Assembly: GCA_964057225.1 (NCBI GenBank)
Contig: OZ059897.1
Span: forward strand, 13,392,001-13,456,000
Origin: Auanema rhodensis
Lineage: Eukaryota; Nematoda; Chromadorea; Rhabditida; Rhabditidae
Direction of reading: 5' to 3'
Length of the DNA: 64,000 nt
Shown here: piece by piece, positions 51,064 to 62,054 of the stretch
Position numbering within the stretch: the stretch's first letter is position 1
Layout of the letters: each line of letters starts with the position of its first letter
Position numbers and translations under genes: made by a program
Notes under the pieces: model-generated
What the model was told of the DNA's origin: nothing
Database searches by the model: none
Seen by the model: only the letters and a program-made list of their open reading frames with translations

Positions 51064-53309
51064 ATGAATTGGGCTTTTTTTAAAGGACAACCTTATGGTG
51101 TACTGATGGCTTCCCAAACTGTAAGAAATTACTTATTGCAATACTTATTCAATTTTTTATTTCAGATTATTTCTTTTGTAGCTTATATTGTACCATATGT
51201 GGCAGAATTTTGGTTTGAAGGGATTACTACTATGCATCAATTTGTGCTGGGATTATTCATAACTTCCTTAATAATTAACATCCTACATTTATTTGGTTGG
51301 AACCGAAAAGTTCTCAGCTTATCTTCGGGAATTAATTTATTTTTACCTTGTACATTAGTGGTATGAATTATTAACAGTTTAGTTTATCAATTCATTTTCG
51401 ATTTTAGCTTTTCGCAGTGTCTTTGATTTATACCTTGATCTTAGGCTACGGCTCTTTAATTGCTTTAATTGGATTTGTTGATTCCTACCGTTTTACTCGC
51501 AGACTAATACTCGCATATGGATTACTATCAGTAAGTTTTGTTTCACATGATTTATTGCAAAAATCTAAATAGATCTTAATATCACATGCTGCTTTTTTCC
51601 ATATTTTGCATTGAGTAGAAGTCTTTTCCTGATATCATGCGAAAAAAGAGCAGATATAGGGTTAGCTATTGCTAATGAAAGATTGAGAAGATGATAATAG
51701 GCAAACAGTACATCAAACATGCTGTTCTGTAAAATTTACTATTATTTGATCAACAGGTTTATATTAGGTTTATACCCATCGAAAAAATATTGCGATGACT
51801 CCTATGGAATAGTAGGCAAAAACAAACCATAATGATATATATACAGAGATTGATAAAAATGTTAAAGTCTTTTCGGTTTTTAAGGAACTGTAATATATAT
51901 ATATATATACATTTTTTTTCATTTGTAAAAGTGACTTCTTACCGTCGCTTTACACAGTGAAGCAAAGCCATGTTTTGCATCACTTGTCCATAACATATAG
52001 TAGATATGAGCAGTGATATGACACACATTATTGTGGCAATTCCTGTGTATGCTTGCTGTAATATATTTAAGTTAACTTCTCTGTTTTTTAAACTTCACCA
52101 GCATTTTTGGATTTTCATAACAAGCAGCTATCACAAAGCTTCTTCCCTTTATATAAACATATCTAGGAGATCCTGGAAACAAAATGAGTGCAGTTGTGAT
52201 AATAGGAAATACGAGTATAAGCAATGCAAATCCAAGAGTGGATATGCTATCAAATTTCTGAAAAAATTTCGATTGTTTGTTAATTACAAATTTGAATCAG
52301 CTGACTTACAGCAGTTATGTATGCTGTTGGTTTGCATATTTTCAAGTAACGATTAAATGATAACACAGCAACACCAAACATCTGACTTAACACTACTGCT
52401 CCATTTATACTACCAAGAATACTTGGAAAAGACGTTGAATTTAGCTTCAACCAATATTCCCATGTTTGAGGTACATTTCGTATAAAAGCACAAATATAGC
52501 ATAATAGACTCAATAAATCAGTCATAGCCTTAAAGTAATAATATAGTAAATTTTGAGTTTTTAAGATAATGCTGTTTGCATATAAATCGTTCAGAATCAA
52601 GAATCAAAAAGATTTACCTGAACTATCCAAATCCTGAAAAATGTTGAAGTGAAAGGAGAGGTTTTGCGATATGTAAGAACTACTCGTAACTCCAATATAT
52701 ATATAATTATAATTATTATTGCAATTGTTAAGCAGGGTACATGGAATTCTGGCCTGTTGAGCCATCTTCCTTGTCCAATTTCTTCATAGCTCGGAATAGA
52801 TGCATTTTTGTCTGGGCAAGCCATGAAAAAGCAATATAGCGTGTTTCCTTAGCACATCTGGCTCCAGATCTAAATAAATTAAAATCTCATTATGCTGATT
52901 ATTAAATCTCAATATGATAAATGAAGAATAGTAAATTATGAATGTTTCGAACAAGCTTCGGTTCACTAAAAAGTTGAAAAAGTCACAAGATGATCCACTT
53001 TCGAATTTCACGGAAAGTGATAGCAAATAGTTTGTGAGAAAAAGGGATTGATTCGGATCTCAGAGTCAACAGGCTTTGTATGAAGTTCTTGATATTATTT
53101 TATAAATGAATCAGTTCAGCGTGATTTTGTTAAAAAGATCATTGAATATGTGTTCTTCCGATAATCAAAAAAATTTCTTCTAGGCTTCTTATATCGTCGA
53201 AACATTTATCTGCGGTTATTTGGTTGTTCTCTTGGGTCGAGTGGCTCCAAATGGGCAGATTTTTGGTTTAGCAACTGTGATTATTGATGGAGATAAAACC
53301 TCGAGGTAA
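51064..53309 (+). CDS. Four-TM MARVEL-like membrane protein
   Basis: A 166-residue protein from exons 51064-51120, 51166-51360, 51408-51530 and 53184-53309, all phase 0. Four hydrophobic segments lie at about 20-37 (IISFVAYIVPYVAEFWF), 45-65, 85-108 (LFAVSLIYTLILGYGSLIAL) and 126-145 (ASYIVETFICGYLVVLLG). Size and topology resemble MARVEL/tetraspan proteins with cytosolic ends, but no specific family motif is recognised. The start follows directly on a TTTGCAG acceptor. The 1.65-kb last intron contains a complete - strand 7TM gene. If the last exon were not used, the protein would stop after three TM segments. Confidence 0.75.
51565..52824 (-). CDS. Seven-TM serpentine chemoreceptor-like GPCR (Srg superfamily, Srv-like), nested
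   Basis: A 313-residue receptor from six exons (complement): 52618-52824, 52310-52528, 52099-52257, 51943-52055, 51776-51887 and 51565-51726. All phases match. Seven hydrophobic segments are readable. TM1 is LTIAIIIIIIYILEL. TM2 is in LLSLLCYICAFI. TM3 ends MFGVAVLSFNRYLKICKP, a DRY-like position reading NRY. TM4 is FALLILVFPIITTALIL, TM5 IATIMCVISLLISTICYG and TM6 LTFLSISVYISLWFVFAYYS. TM7 is LLNLSLAIANPISALF, with an NPxxxLF motif. This layout fits nematode serpentine receptors of the Srv/Sru type. The exact class needs a profile search. It lies wholly inside the last intron of the four-TM gene on the opposite strand. An upstream non-coding or coding 5' exon is possible. Confidence 0.85.
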
Positions 53310-54740
53310 GATCAGTTTCTTTGCAGTTAGTAAGCGAGAACAGGATAGTGTAATAGATATGCATGATATCATGTCAATTAAATAACAAAGTTTTAGTTTT
53401 TATACTGTGGTTGATAAATTGAAGAAAGATTTTAATGGGGGTTTGTATTCTTTAATTAGCTAAAATAGTTTTATCTTCGTAAAAGTCGTCGACCTTTTCA
53501 AATCTTACTAGGGTTTCAAAAACTGAATGTAATAAGTTAAACAAGAAAAAAAGGTGGCAGTAGCGAATGAGATATTGAGTGGGAAAGGAAGCCGAACGAA
53601 TAAGATGATGATGAGGAGGTGGAGTCATCGGCTCAATTGCATCATGGTTGGTTAAACTAAACGGGCTGTTCTCATATGGGATAATAACCATATCTTGTGT
53701 TATTAGGGAAGTAAAAGTCAATGAAGTCAAAATTATTTATTAAGAATGCGTAAATATTTCTGATTACTGATTATGATATTCGAAAATCGTTGAATCTCTG
53801 ATTTTCTGTTTTAAAAAATTATATAAATAAAAAATGTGTTAGAATTTGAAATGCCATTTAAATATTTGAAATAAGTGAAATTGCAATAGATATAATTCAA
53901 CATTAATTTCAAGTTAATTAAGACAAGGAAAATTAGGTTCTTTGTTATAAATAATCTGTTTGAAGAGTTTAAGCAGAAGTGAGTCAAGCATTAACATTGA
54001 AAAACTCGAATTGTTTAGATTTGAGCACTCAGCCCCAAGATTCTCACCAGTTGCAACTCCAACTGCTGGACCCCAGCACATCTGATTGCAATCAAAGAAA
54101 CAGTCCACACGAAATCGTCATTTGAATGAATATTATTGGGTACTATCTCCCTTAACCAGTATTTGCACGCTTTTGGTAAGTTTTTTCCCGTTGACCGGCT
54201 ATTTGCTACATAATTCTTACAAAATTCAAAATAACCTGTGTCCGTGACCATATTAAGAATAATCATAATAATTAATTTTTTTTCTATTTTCTCTATTTTT
54301 TGTGATCTTCCTGTCATTCCAAATTATGTCTTTCTAACTTCAATGAATGTATTTTTAACCTACGATTACCAACATACTGTGCTTTTATTACGAAAAAAAA
54401 TTTGCTTTCAAATATATAATATGATTGTTTCCATACCAATAAATATGATTTGTTTCGGTAGAGTGTTCCGTTTGTGAAATAAATACAAACTTTAAAATCG
54501 AGTTGGATTAGTTTTCACAATGATCCAACCAACTATCATCTCAAAATCGGATCAAAGTTGGTATACCATTACTAAAGCTGTCTATAAAGTTATTTACCAG
54601 GATGGCTGACCATTTTTCGGCTTTATGAATCGAAGTAAAAAATGTACGGAATATATCTAATACTGTTCGAAACTCAGGCTTTGGCTTTTCCATCACCTAT
54701 ATGTTTTAGAGTTTCAATGTACGCATTTGCTAAGAATTAT
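53310..54740. other. Intergenic region without a supported gene
   Basis: AT-rich. Minus-strand open stretches at 53452-53730 and 54015-54317 have reasonable composition but no recognised domain or convincing exon chain. They may be gene remnants. Confidence 0.4.
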
Positions 54741-55670
54741 TTATTTGTCTCTTTTTACATAACAGCTAATATCATATAATATATGGTCAAAAATACTATA
54801 ATTAGAGAATATTTTACGATACATAAATTCACACAGATAAGCATCTACTGTTTTTTCTGAAACACCCTTCATCTTCTTGAGTTTCCTTTTAGTAACGTTC
54901 CACTTTCCGGATTCACAAAATTGACTGTGTTATCTATTCTCACCGCAGAAATGCCGTTGTAACTCGGCGAGGCATCGGATGCTCCGGGAGAACCACTTTT
55001 AATCGAAGCTTTTAAAGATGCGAGCATTTCTTGAATACGATCGGGACCAACGTCTAGGAAACATTGATCGTCTTCGTGTCTGGCTACAAAAACTTTGTCG
55101 ATTTTTACAGCTTTTCCAGGACTTCCGATTTCTATAGGTTTTTCCAACAAACGCCACTCGCAAAGTTCACGAAGAAAACAATTGTAATCCAAAACAGTTT
55201 TCGAACTTATATTCAACTGCACTTTACAGAATTCAGCAGATGTTAACTCAAAGCTCCACCAATATACGAAGAATATTATTTGTTGGAAAGATAAATGACA
55301 ATCTCAAAAAGCAATTTCCTTAATTATATCAATACATAAAAATTAAATACCTTCGAACCATGTTCCGTTCTTTAAGCTAATTTCTTTGGAGCATTTTTTA
55401 TTTTTGCATCTGAATCGATCTCGTTTTTCTGATAACATCAATTTCATATCCTATCCACATGAGCACAACTTTGTTTTAGGTAACAAATCTCTATTTTGCA
55501 AGAATACTATACACAATTCTTTGGTAGCAATAAGAGGATGCAATTCCATAAAAGTTATCATTGCTTTAACATGTGATGAAATGATAATAGCTTGTTTTAA
55601 TGATAATTTTTTCAAATTTGACTACGTAATCCGTTCATGTAATATGCTAATCTCGTACGTGCCATTATAT
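54741..55670 (-). pseudogene. Decayed ISXO2/IS1595-type transposase
   Basis: On the - strand the remains of an ISXO2-like DDE transposase are readable from N to C terminus. They comprise ELCIVFLQNRDLLP, CSCG, a second zinc-ribbon half (FRCKNKKC) and EISLKNGTWFEG. Then come LSFQQIIFFVYWWSFELTS, IEIGSPGKAVKIDKVF (first catalytic Asp region), CFLDVGPDR, VNFVNPESG, and in another frame DAYLCEFMYRKIF and FDHILYDIS. Defects are an in-frame TAG just after CSCG, stops between FEG and LSFQQ, deletions after KIDKVF and after NPESG that remove the usual third catalytic (Glu) block, and a frame change. It is a dead copy. No terminal repeats were identified. Confidence 0.8.
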
Positions 55671-56806
55671 TTATCCCATTCTTAAGTATAAAAAAAGAAG
55701 ATTAAGCATATTGTTAAACAGTTATACTAGGCATGTGAAATCTCAGATTCGTATACTATCGATCGGAACCTGATTGATTCTTATGAAGGGTCGAACATAG
55801 AACCGACAAGAGCTACCGGTATAACATAGAGATATATATATATACATATTGTCATATTGTCCAAAGTTTTCGAACGCGAAGTGGAAATTTATACTTTTTC
55901 AAAGGCCAGTTTACACAATTGTTTTCAGTTTTTTTTTCAATATTTTCTTAAAAAATTATGGTTCCCTTTCATATCATCTGTAATATATAATGAATATATA
56001 TCTTTTTGGTTGATATATTGAAAGCTTATGATTGCAGCTAATAACTTTATGCTGTCATTTGTTGTTACTGGATTTTATACCAGTTGATCAAGTTCTTTTA
56101 TATCCAGCTGATAAGAAAACTTAGTAGTTGGATCTAATGACATCTCTGAATTTCTCTCATCGTTTATCGAATTTTTTGTATTTCATCTATCTGTAATATG
56201 CTATCCATATTTTTAATGTTCCAAATCTGTTTTTATATTCTACTGTTAACCAAAATATTGACTGAATTTGTGAATATATAGTCTTCTTTTATCGCTTTTA
56301 TTTCCTAAAAAATGTATTCTAATATATCTCAATGGTCTTTTTATCTAAGATATTAATTTATCTTTTAATGCATTTTTATTCAGTTATTCTATTAATATAA
56401 TATTTAAAGAATTTCATAGGATAATTTAATGAGCAATTCAGGAAATACTTTTGATGAACAAACATCTCTCTTCTAGTTTTACTTCTCTTTCATTCTCAAT
56501 GCTAACCTGATTTCTTGAAATCTGTCCAACTTTGTTTGTTGTATATAGTTAATGTGGTCTGAGAATCAGATGTATTTTGAATTAACGAATATTGCGAATT
56601 TTATATTTACTTTTCATTCAAATATAGCTGAAACATTCATTGTGTAGAAATGTGACTTCTTGACAAAAAGACAAATATCTTTTCTTTTTAGTCCTTGTAT
56701 AGCTATTGAAACCCTTTCGAGTAGTCCAAATTAATCGTAAGGTTCAATAACTCATTCAGTGAAATATCATTGGTACTCGTGGAGAACATTTTGATTCCTA
56801 TGTCAG

Positions 56807-56876
<70 letters not shown>

Positions 56877-58246
56877 GTATATATATATACGAAATGATGA
56901 TATTAAATATATATTCCCGAAAAATAATAATAATGAATGACATCTTATACCTGAAACCTTCAAAGTTTATAATGTTTAAACCTTCTCTTGTAAATTTTTA
57001 CCTTTTTTTTATAGTATATTATATATGATCCGTTATCCTAGATTTTAGTCGTTGCTAAGCAGGCTGCGATGACAACTGTGGCACTAGCAACTAAGACTAT
57101 ATATAATATGTAAACTATATGTATTTATATATTAAGTTTTATAAAAAATATTTAAATGTATTTAATAATATTTATAGTTATTTTATTTATTTTTGTCTTA
57201 GCTAAAGAAAATTTTAATTTATAAAAAAAAGCAAAATCAATCTGTATTATGAAAACTGTCATATGCAAATATCAGATCAGCTTGAATGTAACGAAATCTG
57301 ACTCGCATCTCGGATTTCAATCAGTTTTTAATTAAAATTGAGAGAAAATTATGAAGAAGTGAGTGGCTTATAACTCAATAAAGAAATTATAGGTAGATTA
57401 TGTAGCTGGAGCGTTGTAGTATTCAAGATTCGACTACATATTTTTTATTCATAGACTCTTTCTTCTGGTTATTAGACTTTTTTTTTGAAATGACGAACTG
57501 AATTTTATTGAATACCACAATTCTTATAGCAAAATGTACTTTAACTTTAGAAACTACATCTATATGAATGTTTGTTTGAAGTCAAACAGTAGTTGCCCTC
57601 CGTGGTCAAAAACTAGCGGCCGATTGCATCTCAAGTCTCTATTCCGCAGTTCTTCCTCTCTTGAACTGTTGTTTCATCGAATGACCTTTCAAGTGTTCCG
57701 AAGCCTTCCTATCATGTCTTCTGTATTTGATTTCATAAACTATTTTATTAATAATAATAAGTTTAATTAAAAAAATTAATAATTTTTGATTTTTCCTTAT
57801 TTCAAAAATTTTTCAGAGCAAAACATAATTTTTTAAATGAAATTTAGTATTTCTTAAAATTTGAATATACATTAATGTATTAATGTAACTTTTCATAATG
57901 TGAAAAGAAAAAGATACCAAGCTAGTTCATTAAAAATACTAAAGAATTTGAATGAATACTTTGTGAAATATTTTATAAAAAAAAACCTATCAATAACAAT
58001 CTTCTAATTCCTTACTTCAATTTGATCTTAATTTACATATGATTAGGGTACGACTAATTTCAACTTAATATTTTTTAAACATGTGTTAACTCAATAATAA
58101 ATTATTAAAATATATAAATTTTGACAACCGTTTACATTATTCAGGTTTCCAAAAATAAGTAGCTAATTAGCATATTATTGCAATTCTTAAATCTTAGTTT
58201 TTTTTTCTTAGAATATTTCAATTCATATTGTTTAATTACAGATAAT
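55671..58246. other. AT-rich intergenic region with (TA)n
   Basis: It contains a (TA)n tract at 56808-56889 and long AT-rich stretches. A balanced-composition patch at 57585-57725 has an open frame but no domain. An acceptor, ATTACAG, at 58235-58241 lies just before the next start codon. Confidence 0.5.
56808..56889. repeat. (TA)n microsatellite
   Basis: About 38 TA units with two TGTA interruptions. Confidence 0.95.
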
Positions 58247-59332
58247 ATGTGTCGTAGAAGATACTGGTCTCTTACTCGTCTAGACTATTTTCAGCCTTTA
58301 CTTATTATTCTATTACTATCTGTTGTCGTTATATTTACTGTGCATTCTACATCTAGTCGTGCTAAATTTGAAATGACAAAGAATGCACTTGAATCAGCCT
58401 CACCTGATCCGCCGCTGATTATTTTAATTACCCCAACAGGTAAACGGCTGGAACGATTAGCGGATATGACAAGGTAATATAATTCATAATATGAATTTTA
58501 AAAAAGATATACTTAATCTGTGATCATTATTACGTATGAATTTGTTAAGATTTTCTCAAACATTGGAACATATTAAAAATATTCATTGGATTGTTGTGGA
58601 AGATGGTAATACAACTGTTCCATCAGTTGAAAATATTCTAATTCGAAGTAAAATTCCATACATTTATTTGAACACTCTGTCAATGCCCGGATTTCCAAGT
58701 TAGTTTACAAAACAACAATTTACATACTGCAACATGCTTCAGAAAGAGGTTGGACTCATCGAAACTTAGCTCTTCAATATATTCGCGAAAATTATCGAAA
58801 TGCTACTGGTGTTGTATATTTTGCTGATGATGATAACACATATGACAAACGTTTATTCGATAACTATATCCGGAAAGTTAAGAAGATTGGAATTTGGGCT
58901 GTTGGTGGGTAAACTAAAGAAACCTAAATAATTAAAAAGCGATTACAGGGCTTGTAGGAGGAGCATTCGTTGAAGCACCTAATGTGGAAAAAGGTAAAAT
59001 TAAAGGATGGAATGTAGTATACGCTCCGAATCGCCAATTCGCAACTGATATGGCTGGATTTGCTATAAACTTATCTCTCGTACTAAGATTAAAGTAGGTC
59101 TTTCATCTTGTTTCTTATGCATGATATTTCTTTTAGTGCAACATTCAATGAAGCATGTGCGAAGGAGTATAAAAGGGGACCCGAATCTTGCTTTTTATCT
59201 CAGTTTAAATTGAGAAGAGATCAAGTAGAGCCATTCGGTCATGATGCCAATCCGAAGGAAATTTTAGTCTGGCATACAAAGACAGTAAAAACAAAAGTGA
59301 AAGGTAGTAAACATGGTTATATACTTGATTAG
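58247..59332 (+). CDS. Beta-1,3-glucuronyltransferase, family GT43
   Basis: A 292-residue type II Golgi enzyme of the GlcAT family, which transfers GlcA from UDP-GlcA to galactose. In this family GlcAT-I (C. elegans SQV-8) completes the proteoglycan linker tetrasaccharide. Exons are 58247-58473, 58550-58698, 58743-58904, 58949-59093 and 59137-59332. A single TM anchor (LLIILLLSVVVIFTV) follows a basic N-terminus. Family motifs are IHWIVVEDGN, RGWTHRNLAL, the DXD site FADDDNTYD (Asp 154-156), GLVGGAFVEAP, DMAGFAINLSLVLRL and ILVWHTKT. All catalytic motifs look intact. Whether it is the SQV-8 orthologue or one of the related GLCT enzymes cannot be settled by eye. The start follows a TTACAG acceptor. 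A polyadenylation signal AATAAA lies near 59639. Confidence 0.93.
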
Positions 59333-59787
59333 AGAAACGAGAGATTACCTTATTTAGGCTTTAAAAATTCTTTGATTTTAGAAATCATTATCATTATTAT
59401 TGAACAATTTATTAGATTAGTTTATAATCTTAAAAAATATTTTTTCCTAACTTTTACGGGTTCATCTTTAAACGCTAGAATTGTATCTTTTATTCTTTTT
59501 TTCGGTATGTATTTTACGAGTATGGACAAGAAAAAAGGAATTTTGACTATATTTCCCCCATATTTAGCCTCTTGCCAAAATTTTTTTGTTTTATAATTTT
59601 TTTTGTATTTAAAATTATATTCAACTATTACAAATAGTAATAAATATATTTATAGTTTATTAATTTTTTTTTCTTATTACTTCTCAATTATTATAAGAGA
59701 AGTATTATAATAATGTAAATAGTCTAGAAAGACTAGGCACATATGAGGTATGCAAAGCAAGTGTTTAAAATTTCAAATTGAATTACT
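59333..59787. other. Convergent 3' intergenic region
   Basis: AT-rich 3' UTR sequence of the glucuronyltransferase and the following - strand gene. Nothing else seen. Confidence 0.5.
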
Positions 59788-60922
59788 TCAGATTCGACCA
59801 TCACAAATTAGTTGTTTAGCTCTCTTCATTCCAGTTCTCATAGCAGCCAGATTTTCCACAGATTCTGAGCATGGCCTACATCCAATAATGCCTTAAATAA
59901 GATGATGTGGTCTCAGTATTCATAATCCAAAGGTTTAACCTCTAAAACGTAGTTCGAGGCTTTCTTCTAAATCCAAATAAACACTTTCCGATAATTCTTT
60001 AAAAACTCGACGAAGCTCTGTCTGCAAAAAAGTAAAAATTTGAAAGTAAAAATAGCTGAAATTACCTGATATTTGTTATATTCTAACAACCAATCTATGC
60101 GTGTTCCTTTAATATTAGTTCTATCAATATTATAACGAATTATGGATTCTACTGATTTCATTTCAATATCGAGTTTCGTTAAATATGGAAGAACACGATT
60201 CTGAAAAATGAAATTATCAATCTTTCTTTCAAAATTCTTGTTCATGATTTTTCAGAAATGACCCTGATATTGATAATTAGGGATTGCGGTTTGAGGAATT
60301 CTCGTAGTCGTTAAAGGAAATTCAAAATTCCGTTCTGATATTAAGCGTCTCCTGGGGCTATGAACGGAATTTCGTTCTACATTCCTGTTTATATATTGTC
60401 TTGGGAGTCTGGTTTGGTTTATGAGATTGAAATTGAATTTGGGAATTAATTATTGTGTGGTCTTATCTTACATGAAGTTCTTCTAACAAATCTTGAGCAC
60501 TTTCACGAAGAGTCACAGCATCAGAAGTAAAATCACTCACGAGGTTAACTATTTTATCCAACTATAAAATAGATGTTAAGAGTATGACAATAGAAAAAAG
60601 AAACAAATAACCTTTCTACAGATAGTATTCATCATTCCAGCAAGCTCCGATTGTTCAATTAAACGTTCAAGTTTAACCTTTTCAGAATATTTAGCAGGTT
60701 GTAAGTCAACGCTGACATCATCGTCATCAAAGATTAAAGATATCATTGATACAGCGTCTAACTGAAATTATAATAAATATTCATTATATTAAGTATTTAA
60801 ATTCAAACATAGTCTGTAGAAGGAAAGCTGAAGTCACTTTGTCGTGAGTATGAGATCGAATCTGCATAGTTATGCTGAGGAGATTCAGCACGATAGCCAC
60901 TTTGACCCAAACGACGCCACAT
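59788..60922 (-). CDS. Unassigned helical/coiled-coil protein, 224 aa
   Basis: Six phase-consistent exons (complement): 60809-60922, 60612-60761, 60472-60561, 60066-60200, 59940-60021 and 59788-59891. Start MWRRLGQSGYRAESPQHNYA, stop at complement 59790. The N-terminus is polar, followed by an acidic FDDDDVS patch. Most of the rest is predicted helical with heptad-like hydrophobics (LRESAQDLLEELHNR, YLTKLDIEMKSVESIIRY, TELRRVFKELSESVYLDLEE). The C-terminus has CRPCSESVENLAAMR. I do not recognise the family. Small coiled-coil subunits of complexes such as BLOC/BORC, HAUS or the kinetochore look similar, but this is only a resemblance. The neighbours give no functional clue. Confidence 0.75.
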
Positions 60923-61745
60923 TTTTTATAGATTCCTTTGAAAGATTAGAGTTTAATGACATAAATACTAGAAAATAATATTGAAAAACAAGTGTTTTGA
61001 AAACAGATAGTTAATGTTCAAAATGTTTGACAGTTAAGCTCACTATAGTACTCAACAATGTATATCTCTTAAACTCTCTCTTAAAGTCTTAAAATATATT
61101 GAGATACAGCAAAATAGAAGTAGAAGATGATTGCAGAAAAAAGAAAGATGAATTGTTTAATAGAAAAGATGTTTCGTAGTTACAAATGGCATTAACAGCT
61201 AATGCAACATGAAAAATCGAACAGCTTAGGCTAACATGGACTGTTCATCATGATATAGAATGCCTTGTTCAGAATTGGTTGGATATGATTATCATCCAAC
61301 ACGTTCGTTGTCTTATTCATCTTCTATCTCACTTGTTTCTTTATCTCTCTTCGAATTTTGCATGTCAATTCCATATCTCTCTTAGTGAAAGAAGATACAA
61401 GAGGCGGTTTCTAGCCGGATATCATAGATCAGCTGGTTCGTTAGAAGAAATTCCTTTCCAACTCATCCATTCTATCTTTTTGTCGATTAAGGAGCAACGA
61501 TTTTTTTAGAAGTTTCCAATGTTTAGTTTCAAAATAAGTTAGAAAATAACATTAGTCGACTTCAAATCAATTATCAGTTTTGAAAAAATATTTTATATCG
61601 TTGGCATAAAACAATCCAAGACACGAAAATCGGTTTTGGAAAACATCCGACAAAGTTTTTCATATATCCCAAAGCAATATATGATGAGAAAATGTTTTTA
61701 TTTCCGGCACTTTACAGGACGGCATTATGTTAACTGTATCGAATA

Positions 61746-61788
61746 AGTAGTACTTAAGATGGTATCGGTAAGCTTAAGTGTACTACTA
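61746..61788. repeat. Imperfect inverted repeat upstream of the DSL gene
   Basis: The left arm AGTAGTACTTAAG and right arm CTTAAGTGTACTACT are complementary apart from a two-base bulge, with a loop of about 14 bases. Outer ATGGTAT/ATACCAT copies also face each other. Confidence 0.55.
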
Positions 61789-61902
61789 TACCATGTGAGT
61801 TCAGGCTACTGACAGACAGTATCTAAACTTCCGACTGATGTTCCCAGGACATACTTAACTATGTCGGCATGCTAAGGCTGTCTTTGAGATACATATGGTA
61901 AT

Positions 61903-61918
61903 GACCATTTAAATGGTC
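61903..61918. repeat. Perfect 16-bp palindrome
   Basis: GACCATTTAAATGGTC is its own reverse complement. It lies 137 bp upstream of the DSL start codon and about 40 bp upstream of the TATA-like element, a place for a dimeric regulator. Confidence 0.7.
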
Positions 61919-62054
61919 CTTATGCATAACTTCGTCGGTTTCCTTTCCGGTTTTCTGGTATATATTAGGCGAATATTCAGTATTCTTCACAACACATTTG
62001 TTCCTTCTAATAACTTAGAAACAAATTTGTATTATCTCAAGATACTTATTCATA

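Larger units (their letters stand above)
60923..62054 (+). promoter_or_regulatory. Intergenic region and core promoter of the DSL gene
   Basis: A TATA-like element, TATATATTA, lies at 61959-61967, about 90 bp before ATG 62055, with a plausible start site near 61985-61990. Upstream are a perfect 16-bp palindrome at 61903-61918 and an imperfect inverted repeat at 61746-61788. Farther upstream the sequence is AT-rich. An open stretch at 61279-61509 shows no domain. Confidence 0.45.

Noticed and set aside
53452-53730. Minus-strand open frame with PPPHHH segment
   Set aside because: Unrecognised, no exon partners in phase. May be random or a gene remnant.
54015-54317. Minus-strand open frame (TGYFEFCKNYVANS...)
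   Set aside because: Looks mildly coding but belongs to no family I recognise and does not join the transposase remnant.
57534-57770. Plus-strand open frame in a patch of higher GC
   Set aside because: No domain and no splice connection to the glucuronyltransferase start at 58247.
61279-61509. Plus-strand open frame upstream of the DSL gene
   Set aside because: Composition resembles intron pyrimidine bias. No signal peptide/domain combination and no splice link.
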